A stretch of DNA of 5,719 bases, from the NCBI GenBank assembly GCA_964403185.1, contig CAYOFK010000169.1, positions 1 to 5,719 on the forward strand, written 5' to 3'. The stretch is from CAYOFK01 sp964403185 (GTDB taxonomy: Bacteria; Bacteroidota; Bacteroidia; Bacteroidales; VadinHA17). The notes under the pieces were generated by a model. That model had not been told where the DNA came from and ran no database searches. It saw only the letters and a program-made list of their open reading frames with translations. Of this stretch, positions 1 to 5,409 are shown piece by piece; the stretch's first letter is position 1, and each line of letters opens with the position of its first letter. The translations under genes and the position numbers were made by a program.

Positions 1-214
1 AATGGAGTGAATCTGAGTCATTTATCAGCAATGGTATAATAATCAGGTTGTTGATAAATTTGAAAGGAAAGCTTACTTTGTCCTGATTGGGATCTGTAAT
101 GTGCAAACTGTTAATCTGACTCTGAGCTGTTATTGTGGAGGTGGTAAATGCAGATCCAATGATTGTTAAAAGCAGGATAAGCACATTGTATTTTAATTTA
201 TTCCTTTGAAACAT
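1..214 (-). CDS. Exported retropepsin-like aspartic protease, N-terminal fragment
   Basis: A minus-strand reading frame starts at ATG 214-212 and runs open for 71 codons to the window edge. Residues 1-32 form a signal peptide: a basic start (MFQRNKLKY), a hydrophobic core (VLILLLTIIG) and a likely cleavage near TAQS. The mature part continues with VSFPFKFINNLIIIPLLIN at about residues 47-65. This strongly resembles the N-terminal strand of Bacteroidota retropepsin-like (often PDZ-containing) aspartic proteases, in which a segment like 'iPFelinNLIiIPv.vNg' comes just before the catalytic Asp-Thr-Gly. The window ends before that motif, so the active site cannot be seen. The product would be periplasmic or surface-associated. 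No Shine-Dalgarno is present, as is usual in this phylum; an exact -7 box lies 27 nt upstream. The family call rests on pattern memory of one short segment; the reading frame with its signal peptide is more certain than the family. Confidence 0.6.
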   Translation of the reverse strand, partial: MFQRNKLKYNVLILLLTIIGSAFTTSTITAQSQINSLHITDPNQDKVSFPFKFINNLIIIPLLINDSDSLH

Positions 215-240
215 AATATATTGTAAAGATATGGTTTTCT

Positions 241-248
241 CAAAAATA
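241..248 (-). promoter_or_regulatory. -7 promoter element for the minus-strand protease gene
   Basis: On the minus strand this reads TATTTTTG, an exact match to the Bacteroidota TAnnTTTG -7 element. It would place the transcription start near 234, giving a leader of about 20 nt before ATG 214. No TTG is seen at the expected -33 position (around 268-270), so support comes from the -7 box and its position only; the surrounding DNA is very AT-rich. Confidence 0.4.
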
Positions 249-353
249 GTAATTAGATAAAAAAATCTTTTCATCAGGAGCCCGGAAAGGATTCCTGCAA
301 AACAATCCTCCTTTCATTCCATTAAGATGATAGTTATAAATGATTGGATGCGT

Positions 354-376
354 AAAAAGGCCGGAATGTTGTCCGG
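354..376 (-). terminator. Second (distal) intrinsic terminator of the hpt-STAS operon
   Basis: Read on the minus strand, CCGGA (376-372), a 6-nt loop CAACAT and TCCGG (365-361) form a 5-bp GC-rich stem. CC and five T residues (358-354) follow. The stem is short but the arrangement is that of a rho-independent terminator. It directly follows a similar structure at 383-410, so it may act as a backup. Confidence 0.45.
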
Positions 377-382
377 AATGTA

Positions 383-410
383 CAAAAACAGAACCTGCTG
401 TAAGTGCAGG
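383..410 (-). terminator. First intrinsic terminator of the hpt-STAS operon
   Basis: Read on the minus strand, CCTGC (410-406), a 7-nt loop ACTTACA and GCAGG (398-394) form a stem that is followed by TTCTGTTTTTG. It lies 36 nt after the STAS stop codon, the expected place for the end of a minus-strand transcript, and it separates that operon from the protease gene starting at 214. Confidence 0.55.
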
Positions 411-446
411 GAATTTGGGATGGTGCAGTTTTTAAAATCCCGGGTC

Positions 447-794
447 TTAGTTGAAACTTTTTATGCAATCATCCAGATTCTCATAGATCTCGAAAATATT
501 ATGCAACTGAAGCAGTTTAAACAGTTCCATAACATCCGGGGCGATGTTGCATATTTTAAAGATCCCGTAGTTGTTATTTGCCCGCTTCATAACAGAAAGG
601 AATACGCCAAAACCTGAACTGTCAACATAGTTGATCCCCGCCATGTTTAATACCAGTTTAGTGTTTGGCTTGGTAAAAAAATCTGTCAGTTCTTTTTTGC
701 CTTCTTCAGTTACAAGGGCATTAAACTTCTTAATGCTGTCATCAAATTTCACAACAGTGACATCTTTGATCTTTTCTGATTGAATAATGCTCAT
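447..794 (-). CDS. STAS-domain anti-sigma factor antagonist
   Basis: A 115-residue single-domain protein of the SpoIIAA/RsbV type. These cytoplasmic proteins bind an anti-sigma factor or other GHKL kinase when unphosphorylated and are switched off by phosphorylation of a serine. The full domain is present: an N-terminal strand (VTVVKFDD, about 12-19), a core strand (KLVLNMAGINYVDSSGFGVF, about 46-65) and C-terminal helices. The conserved DSSG motif is at residues 58-61, and Ser59 aligns with the phosphorylated serine of SpoIIAA. Length is typical of the family and the protein looks intact. ATG 794 is the only sensible start because the domain begins almost at once. It lies 14 nt downstream of the Hpt gene stop, so the two are almost certainly co-transcribed. 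No cognate kinase/anti-sigma factor, PP2C phosphatase or sigma factor gene is in the window, so the regulated process is unknown. Confidence 0.9.
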   Translation of the reverse strand: MSIIQSEKIKDVTVVKFDDSIKKFNALVTEEGKKELTDFFTKPNTKLVLNMAGINYVDSSGFGVFLSVMKRANNNYGIFKICNIAPDVMELFKLLQLHNIFEIYENLDDCIKSFN

Positions 795-808
795 AGCCGG
801 ATTATATT

Positions 809-1165
809 TTATTCGGATTTTTTTATTTCATTCAGCTCCTGTATGGCTTTTTTTGACTGGTGATCAAACGTCTCGATAAGTTCTTTGAAACGGTTAACCT
901 CTTTTCCTTCCTTTGCAAGAAACTCCAGGTCCTTCAGGTCTACGGCCAGCGATTCCATCCCCATAACAGCAACGGAAGATTTTGCCTTGTGGGCTATCAG
1001 TCCCAGGTTGTACCAATCCTGTTTTTGATAACAGCTTTGCATTTCCTCAAGGAAGGTGGGAATCTGCCCTATAAATATATCAATCATCTCCCTAACCAGA
1101 TCCATACTGTCCCCTGCCATCCCCTTTAAATATGAAAGATCAACTATTTTACCCTGGCTGTCCAT
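809..1165 (-). CDS. Hpt (histidine phosphotransfer) domain protein
   Basis: A 118-residue stand-alone Hpt protein, a four-helix-bundle phosphocarrier that passes phosphate between response-regulator receiver domains. It opens with DLSYLKGMAGDS (9-20) and REMIDIFIGQIPTFLEEM (25-42), a typical Hpt first helix. The phosphoacceptor motif AHKAKSSVAVMGM follows at 58-70, with His59 as phosphorylatable residue and Lys62-Ser63 in the usual H-x-x-K-[GS] pattern. C-terminal helices are charged. The frame is open up to an ATG at 1315, which would add 50 residues, but I chose ATG 1165. The extra segment has no Hpt character, the Hpt domain begins right after Met at 1165, and a promoter candidate (1207-1236) lies within the extra segment. 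It is the first gene of a two-gene operon with the STAS gene. A hybrid kinase and receiver protein must lie elsewhere. Confidence 0.87.
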   Translation of the reverse strand: MDSQGKIVDLSYLKGMAGDSMDLVREMIDIFIGQIPTFLEEMQSCYQKQDWYNLGLIAHKAKSSVAVMGMESLAVDLKDLEFLAKEGKEVNRFKELIETFDHQSKKAIQELNEIKKSE

Positions 1166-1206
1166 GTGGTGATGAGAATAGATCTGATGTGCTGTGGAAT
1201 CCGGCT

Positions 1207-1236
1207 TAAAAGTATAAAAAAAACTTATCGGTACAA
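1207..1236 (-). promoter_or_regulatory. Promoter candidate for the hpt-STAS operon
   Basis: On the minus strand TTG (1236-1234), a 19-nt spacer and TACTTTTA (1214-1207) match the Bacteroidota -33/-7 pattern TTG-N19-TAnnTTTG with one mismatch, in the last base. The predicted transcription start near 1200 leaves a leader of about 35 nt before ATG 1165. This supports the shorter Hpt start over the ATG at 1315. Confidence 0.4.
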
Positions 1237-1318
1237 AATATTGAATCCTGAGAAAGCTGCCATCTCTTCCTGACGACCATGATTGCTGAACTATTTGATC
1301 CTTTTTTCGTATCAATAA

Positions 1319-1347
1319 TTGTTAATCTGCCCGGAACAGTATATTTT
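1319..1347 (+). promoter_or_regulatory. Promoter candidate for the PorE-like envelope gene
   Basis: TTG at 1319-1321, an 18-nt spacer and TATATTTT at 1340-1347 match the -33/-7 pattern except for the last base of the -7 box. Transcription would start near 1354 with a leader of about 50 nt. It lies back to back with the hpt promoter candidate within about 110 bp, so the two divergent units could share a regulator, but no operator was seen. Confidence 0.35.
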
Positions 1348-1406
1348 TAGTTCATAAAATTGGTCCATGCGTGAATTTTTAAGGACCTTTGCCTAAATTT
1401 GTTACC

Positions 1407-3449
1407 ATGAAATACAGGATCATCATAGCATTCGTGAGTTTGTTTTTTACCACCGCAACGGCGCTTCAGTCGCAGAGTTTACCTGACATCAGGAAAAAGG
1501 AGTTTGAAATGCAGCAGGCCGGGTCTGAAAAGGCATGGCTGGATCTCCAGAAGGGTTTAAAACTGTATGAAGCTGGAAAGGGCACCTATAAACAGGCCCT
1601 GGGATATTTTTTAAATATCCATGACGTATATCCCTACCATCCCGGAGTGAACTATTTGATTGGTGTCTGTTATCTGTATTCAGATCATCAGAAATCGGCC
1701 CTGCCATATTTGAAGGCGGCGTATGAGTTTAATCCAAATGTAACCAAAGATCTGAGGTATATGCTGGGCAAGGCCTACCATTACAATTACGATTTTGAAG
1801 AGGCCCGGGTTGAATATAAAGCATATGTAAATAACCTGGATAAAAAAGATCTGAAAACAGTGGATACCCTTGAGATTGGAACCCTTATAGCACAATGTGC
1901 AAGCGGTCAGGAACTGATGAATGATACACTGAATGTGATCATTACCAATTTGGGATCGAAGATAAATTCGGAATGGGACGATTACTTTCCCGTCTTTACT
2001 GCCAGTGGCGAGCGGATGTTCTTTACATCCCGGAGAAAGTATTTTCCTGATGAAAAAAGGAACATTCTTGATAACAAATACAATGAGGACATCTATGTAT
2101 CGATGTTCAGTAGCGATTCCGTTTGGGAACCTGCTCAAAATCTTGGGAAACCTGTAAATACAAAAAATAATGATGCGGCTGTTCTGGTTCCCCCGAATGG
2201 TGATACTTTGTTAATATACAGGGGTAACAAGGGCGGTGGTGATATCTTGTTTAGTGTTGAGAGCGATGGAGAATGGAGTGATCCGAAAAAAGTGTCTTCC
2301 AGGATCCGGTCCAGGGATCATGAATCCTCGATGTCAATAACCCGGGATGGCAAAACCTTATTTTTTGTAAGCGACCGTGAAGAAGGCAGTCAGGGGAAAC
2401 TCGACATATTTTTTTCAGAATTGGATAGTGAAGGCAAGTGGCAGGATATGGTAAATATGGGCCCGGTAATAAACTCTGAATATAATGAGGAAGGTGTATT
2501 TATCAGCGGGGATGGTCAAACCCTGTATTTCAGTAATGATGGTCCGGAAAGCATGGGGGGGTATGATGTTTTTGTGTCGGAAAAAGACAGTGGCCTCTGG
2601 TCTGAACCAGTGAACCTGGGCTTTCCTGTTAACACACCGGCTGATGATATCTTTTTTGTGCCAACCGATTCACTGACAGCCTATATCTCCTCCATAAGGG
2701 ATGACGGAAAGGGCCTGATGGATTTATATAAGCTGGCCTTCATTCCGGATGTACCCGAACCGGAGCCGGAACCCGAACCTGAGCCTGAACCGCCACCGGT
2801 TGTCGTGGTTCCTCTGGTGATACCGGATCCCACATTTGAATTGCATGGGACCATTACGGATGCTGCAGACTCAAACGTTTTGATGGCACGTCTGGAAATC
2901 ATTGACATGGAAGAAAACCAGATCATTGCAACTACCATCTCAAACAATACCTCCGGCTCCTATTCTCTTTCACTCAAAAAGAAACCACTTTATGGCATAG
3001 AGGTGGAAGCGGCAGGATATATGTTTTATCTCGATATCATTGAAGTGCCTGAAGATACAGCCCTGACTGAGATAAACAGGGACTTTACCCTGAAAAAGAT
3101 AAAAGTCGGAGAAAAAATCGTTTTACGCCACATCTATTTCGAATTTAACAAATCCAATCTGACGTCCGACTCTTCTACGGAACTTGACAGGATCGTTGAT
3201 TTTCTGAATAATAATGCCAACCTCCGAATTGAAATATCCGGGCATACCGATAATATCGGCAGCGCCCCGGTAAACCAGAATCTTTCTGAAAGGCGGGCTA
3301 AATCGGTGGTGGATTACCTGATACTGTACGGAATAGCCCAAACCAGACTGGAGTACAAGGGATATGGCTTTAGCCAACCCGTCAGCAGTAATGATACCGA
3401 AGAAGGCAGGGCCCAGAACAGGCGGGTTGAATTTAAAATAGTTGAATAA
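1407..3449 (+). CDS. PorE-like multidomain OmpA-family envelope protein (TPR-PD40 propeller-CRD-OmpA)
   Basis: A 680-residue exported protein. Start: the frame is open to a TTG at 1389, but ATG 1407 puts a classic signal peptide first (MKYRIIIAFVSLFFTTATA, cleavage near residues 19-24). No lipobox Cys is present. Domains in order: TPR repeats at about 44-144 (YLIGVCYLYSDHQKSALPYL, then MLGKAYHYNYDFEEARVEY); five PD40-type beta-propeller blades at about 191-445, with typical cores GERMFFTSRR, DGKTLFFVSDRE and DGQTLYFSNDGPES; a Pro-Glu linker (450-464); a carboxypeptidase-regulatory-like beta-sandwich at about 477-550 (FELHGTITDAAD to GIEVEAAGY); and an OmpA C-terminal domain (571-680). In the last, Asp615 of GHTDN and Arg630 of NLSERRA sit 15 residues apart, as in peptidoglycan-binding OmpA domains. 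The same domain order is known for PorE (PG1058), a type IX secretion component of Porphyromonas gingivalis. It probably links the outer membrane or a surface complex to peptidoglycan. Paralogues with this architecture are common in Bacteroidota, so equivalence to PorE is unproven. It is transcribed away from the hpt-STAS operon. Confidence 0.92.
   Translation: MKYRIIIAFVSLFFTTATALQSQSLPDIRKKEFEMQQAGSEKAWLDLQKGLKLYEAGKGTYKQALGYFLNIHDVYPYHPGVNYLIGVCYLYSDHQKSALPYLKAAYEFNPNVTKDLRYMLGKAYHYNYDFEEARVEYKAYVNNLDKKDLKTVDTLEIGTLIAQCASGQELMNDTLNVIITNLGSKINSEWDDYFPVFTASGERMFFTSRRKYFPDEKRNILDNKYNEDIYVSMFSSDSVWEPAQNLGKPVNTKNNDAAVLVPPNGDTLLIYRGNKGGGDILFSVESDGEWSDPKKVSSRIRSRDHESSMSITRDGKTLFFVSDREEGSQGKLDIFFSELDSEGKWQDMVNMGPVINSEYNEEGVFISGDGQTLYFSNDGPESMGGYDVFVSEKDSGLWSEPVNLGFPVNTPADDIFFVPTDSLTAYISSIRDDGKGLMDLYKLAFIPDVPEPEPEPEPEPEPPPVVVVPLVIPDPTFELHGTITDAADSNVLMARLEIIDMEENQIIATTISNNTSGSYSLSLKKKPLYGIEVEAAGYMFYLDIIEVPEDTALTEINRDFTLKKIKVGEKIVLRHIYFEFNKSNLTSDSSTELDRIVDFLNNNANLRIEISGHTDNIGSAPVNQNLSERRAKSVVDYLILYGIAQTRLEYKGYGFSQPVSSNDTEEGRAQNRRVEFKIVE
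2754..2798 (+). repeat. Pro-Glu dipeptide repeat linker inside the PorE-like gene
   Basis: Six tandem Pro-Glu codon pairs followed by three Pro codons (residues 450-464) form a stiff, extended, acidic linker between the beta-propeller and the carboxypeptidase-regulatory-like domain. Synonymous codons alternate (CCC/CCG/CCT, GAA/GAG), so this is not a perfect DNA repeat and slippage should be limited. Confidence 0.85.
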
Positions 3450-3486
3450 TTGACGGGTTGTGAATGGGCCCTTCCCGGGAGGATCT

Positions 3487-3582
3487 GTCTGCCGGTTTGC
3501 CGGGGGGCATCCGCTCATCCGCTTATCCGTTCATCCGCTCCGTTCATCCGCTTAGCGCTTTGAAAGCGCTTAGCGGCTTTCC
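3487..3582. repeat. Composite intergenic repeat, copy A
   Basis: First of three copies. Order on the plus strand: G/C-rich box (GTCTGCCGG, TTTGCCGGGGGGC) at 3487-3508; octamers of the CATCCGCT type between 3508 and 3552 (five units, one reading TATCCGTT, with a 5-bp CCGTT insertion); the 29-nt hairpin 3548-3576; and a very short tail GGCTTTCC. It has the most octamers and the shortest tail of the three. Confidence 0.8.
3548..3576. repeat. 29-nt near-perfect inverted repeat, copy A
   Basis: The arms CCGCT-T-AGCGCTTT and AAAGCGCT-T-AGCGG pair over 5 bp and 8 bp around one T-T mismatch and close on a single central G in DNA. As RNA or cruciform the tip would open to a loop of a few nt. The same structure recurs at 3745-3773 and 3902-3930. 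Confidence 0.85.
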
Positions 3583-3744
3583 AAAAAACGGATTCCATAT
3601 ATTCAGTTTTCGTACAGGCTCAACCACCCCGTTTCACGACTGCTGTCGCGTCTTAAGTGTTTGATAGTGTGCTGATGAATTGCCCGGTCTGCCGGTCTGC
3701 CGGGGGGCATCCGCTCAGCTCATCCGTTCATCTGCTCAGCTCAT

Positions 3745-3773
3745 CCGCTTAGCGCTTTTGAAGCGCTTAGCGG
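3745..3773. repeat. 29-nt near-perfect inverted repeat, copy B
   Basis: Same arms as copy A with the same T-T mismatch. The only differences are at the tip, where TTTGAAA of copies A and C becomes TTTTGAA, so the paired stem is unchanged. Confidence 0.85.
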
Positions 3774-3813
3774 TTTTCTTAGCAGCTTTCTTAACGGTTT
3801 TCTTAGCGGCTTT
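3766..3813 (-). repeat. Four tandem 12-bp units encoding Lys/Ala-rich tetrapeptides (gene remnant?)
   Basis: On the plus strand the units are CTTAGCGGTTTT, CTTAGCAGCTTT, CTTAACGGTTTT and CTTAGCGGCTTT. Read on the minus strand each gives a Lys-x-x-Lys tetrapeptide: KAAK, KTVK, KAAK, KTAK. The frame continues into RFKSAKRMS and a TGA stop (3738-3736). This resembles the basic tails of histone H1-like or tailed HU-like bacterial proteins. An in-frame TAA at 3840-3838 leaves only 33 open codons with no ATG before the tail, so it is not an intact gene. Copies A and C carry the same frame with fewer units. It may be the decayed 3' end of such a gene, or a simple repeat that happens to read this way. 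Confidence 0.5.
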
Positions 3814-3860
3814 TTTGGCGGGCTCCAATTGCGGGATTTACTGCCTTAGCCGAACAAAAG

Positions 3861-3960
3861 CCCGGTCTGCCGGTCTGCCGGGGGGCATCCGCTCAGCTCA
3901 TCCGCTTAGCGCTTTGAAAGCGCTTAGCGGTTTTCTTAGCAGCTTTCTTAGCGGCTTTCC
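3861..3960. repeat. Composite intergenic repeat, copy C
   Basis: Third copy: G/C-rich box from 3861, two octamers (3886-3893 and 3899-3906) separated by CAGCT, the hairpin at 3902-3930, and three 12-bp units (3923-3958) ending in CC. It resembles copy B in its box and tail, and shares with copy A the hairpin tip and the GGCTTTCC end. Confidence 0.8.
3902..3930. repeat. 29-nt near-perfect inverted repeat, copy C
   Basis: Identical base for base to copy A (3548-3576), including the internal T-T mismatch. Confidence 0.85.
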
Positions 3961-4122
3961 AGGGATGTATTCACACGCATCCCGGTCCATTCCACCCAAA
4001 TGCCTGAAGAACTTCTTCCGCAAGATTAAATCATCAGGTTCCAATGTAACACAGATTGTAATTTGTTTTTTAACATCTGGGTTGACTGACTTTTATCACC
4101 TAACTGAATGGTCTATTATTAT

Positions 4123-4130
4123 TACATTTG
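4123..4130 (+). promoter_or_regulatory. -7 promoter element for gcvT
   Basis: TACATTTG is an exact match to the Bacteroidota TAnnTTTG element, 23 nt before the gcvT ATG; transcription would start near 4137, giving a leader of about 17 nt. There is no TTG at the ideal -33 spacing (CTG at 4104-4106 is the nearest, 16 nt upstream), so confidence is moderate. With such a short leader there is no room for a glycine riboswitch in the transcript. Confidence 0.45.
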
Positions 4131-4153
4131 TAATCCTGAATACTAGCTGACAA

Positions 4154-5260
4154 ATGGTTAAAGAAACAGCCTTTTATAAATATCATAAAAAGCTTGATGC
4201 CCGCATGGTTACTTTTGCGGGATACCGGATGCCCATTGAGTATTCGGGGATTAACGATGAGCATATCGCTGTCAGAAAGGGTGTTGGGGTATTCGATGTT
4301 TCCCACATGGGAGAGATCAGGGTAAACGGAGTACAGGCATTGCCTTTCCTTCAATACATTACGACCAATGATGTGTCAGATCTGGTGGATGGCAGGGTAC
4401 AATATTCCTGTTTCCCGAATGGCAGAGGGGGCATTGTTGATGATCTGTTGGTTTACAGGATCGGACAGGATTCTTATTTGCTTGTTGTTAATGCCGCAAA
4501 TCTGGAGAAGGACTGGAACTGGATTCAAAAACACGGAGCAGCCTTTGATCTGGTTGATGGCGCCGGTCTGTTAAATGCGTCTGACCGTACTGCACAGCTG
4601 GCCGTTCAGGGACCCCTGGCCTTAAAAGCCATGCAGAAACTGACCTCTGCAAATGTATTGGATATGGAGTTTTATTCCTTCCGGGATATTGAATTTGCCG
4701 GGATCAGGGATGTTCTGTTTTCAACTACCGGTTATACCGGTTCCGGGGGTTGTGAAATCTATGTTCCGAATGAAGGGGCAGGGCAACTTTGGGAGGCTGT
4801 TTTTGAAGCCGGTGCAGAATTTGGGGTCAAGCCAATTGGATTGGGAGCAAGAGATACCCTGCGCCTTGAAAAGGGCTACTGTTTATATGGGAATGATATC
4901 ACAGATGATACCTCACCCATCGAAGCAGGACTGGGCTGGATCACAAAGTTTACGAATTCAAAAGACTTTATTGACAAAGATTTCTTATTGAAACAAAAAA
5001 CTGAGGGAGTAGACCGCAGACTTAAAGGATTTGTCATGAAGGAACGGGGCATCCCCCGGCAGCATTACAGGCTCTTAAACACCGATGGGGTGGTAATAGG
5101 TGAGGTCACATCCGGTACTATGTCCCCAATGATGAAGCAGGGGATAGGAATGGGGTATCTGAAAAAGGGTTACTGGGCTGAGGGTACCGAGATCCTTGTT
5201 GAGATAAGAAACAAGCAGCTCCTGGCTGAGATCGTAAAATTCCCGATTTATAAGGACTGA
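4154..5260 (+). CDS. gcvT: Aminomethyltransferase, glycine cleavage system T protein
   Basis: A complete 368-residue protein of normal GcvT length. It takes the aminomethyl group bound to lipoyl-GcvH, releases ammonia and transfers the C1 unit to tetrahydrofolate, giving 5,10-methylene-THF in the cytoplasm. Recognisable blocks: FAGYRMPIEYSG (21-32), VGVFDVSHMGEI (44-55), GGIVDDLLVYR (92-102) with Asp96 at the position of the essential folate-site aspartate (E. coli Asp101), VNAAN (112-116), GYTG (193-196) followed by GGCEIYV, LGARDTLRLEKGYCLYG (230-246), and SGTMSP (320-325) in the C-terminal barrel, then GIGMGYL. ATG 4154 places the conserved N-terminus (TAFYKYHKKLDARMV) directly at the start. 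gcvH and gcvP are not adjacent, which is common in Bacteroidota. serC follows 149 bp downstream in the same direction; both serve serine/glycine/C1 metabolism, but the spacing leaves co-transcription open. Confidence 0.97.
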   Translation: MVKETAFYKYHKKLDARMVTFAGYRMPIEYSGINDEHIAVRKGVGVFDVSHMGEIRVNGVQALPFLQYITTNDVSDLVDGRVQYSCFPNGRGGIVDDLLVYRIGQDSYLLVVNAANLEKDWNWIQKHGAAFDLVDGAGLLNASDRTAQLAVQGPLALKAMQKLTSANVLDMEFYSFRDIEFAGIRDVLFSTTGYTGSGGCEIYVPNEGAGQLWEAVFEAGAEFGVKPIGLGARDTLRLEKGYCLYGNDITDDTSPIEAGLGWITKFTNSKDFIDKDFLLKQKTEGVDRRLKGFVMKERGIPRQHYRLLNTDGVVIGEVTSGTMSPMMKQGIGMGYLKKGYWAEGTEILVEIRNKQLLAEIVKFPIYKD

Positions 5261-5409
5261 ATCTTTTATCCTGCACGGGGTAAATAGATGTCAGCAGGTT
5301 CTGCAACCATGTTATATATCATAAAAAACCACATAATTATAAGGCCGTATTAGGTATGTCACCACAAGACATTAATTTTATTAATTCCAAAACACAAAAA
5401 TTTTTGAAC

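Larger units (their letters stand above)
3683..3821. repeat. Composite intergenic repeat, copy B
   Basis: Second and longest copy. The G/C-rich box CCCGGTCTGCCGGTCTGCCG begins at 3683. Four octamers follow (3708-3715, 3721-3728, 3729-3736, 3742-3749), broken up by two CAGCT units. Then come the hairpin at 3745-3773 and a tail of four 12-bp units (3766-3813) ending in TTTGGCGGG. The G/C-rich boxes of copies B and C are identical over their first 34 bases, whereas that of A differs by a C-to-T change and starts later. Confidence 0.8.
3450..4153. other. 704-bp intergenic region, repeat-rich, no credible gene
   Basis: The space between the PorE-like gene and gcvT holds three copies of a composite repeat (3487-3582, 3683-3821, 3861-3960). 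These are separated by 100 and 39 bp of sequence in which I see nothing recognisable. The last part (3961-4153) is AT-rich and carries the gcvT promoter candidate. Open frames crossing this region on the plus strand translate only the repeats (Leu/Ala/Phe-rich runs and CRG/PGG segments) and resemble no family I know. No clear rho-independent terminator for the PorE-like gene is visible: the palindrome TCCCGGGA near 3474 lacks a T-tract. Confidence 0.8.

Noticed and set aside
288..309. Inverted repeat AGGATT / AATCCT with a 10-nt spacer upstream of the protease promoter.
   Set aside because: Six base pairs in an AT-rich stretch are weak, with no T-tract directly after it on the minus strand and no second copy; an operator cannot be supported.
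1166..1315. A 50-residue N-terminal extension of the Hpt protein from the ATG at 1315.
   Set aside because: It has no match to Hpt structure, contains a promoter candidate, and the domain begins right after Met at 1165.
1394..1401. TAAATTTG, an exact -7 promoter match just before the PorE-like gene.
   Set aside because: It ends 5 nt before ATG 1407, so the transcript would start at about the start codon, and there is no TTG at the -33 distance. The pair at 1319-1347 fits better.
2681..2947. A minus-strand open frame with a Gly-Ser repeat inside the PorE-like gene.
   Set aside because: It is the complement of the Pro-Glu codons; the plus-strand gene is unambiguous.
3464..3664. A 66-codon plus-strand open frame after the PorE-like gene.
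   Set aside because: Its sequence is repeat copy A plus unique spacer and resembles no known protein.
3487..3960. Possible CRISPR array or phage attachment repeats.
   Set aside because: Only three copies, of unequal length (about 96-139 bp), with no regular spacers and no cas or integrase gene nearby.
3680..4150. A 156-codon plus-strand open frame with hydrophobic Leu/Ala/Phe runs that could pass for a small membrane protein.
   Set aside because: It is mostly a translation of repeat copies B and C: the hydrophobic stretches are the complement of the Lys/Ala 12-mers and the rest are octamers and G/C boxes. It also runs into the gcvT promoter region.
5269..5307. CCTGC / GCAGG inverted repeat after gcvT as a terminator.
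   Set aside because: The stem is 5 bp with a 19-nt loop and no T-tract follows, so it is not a convincing terminator.
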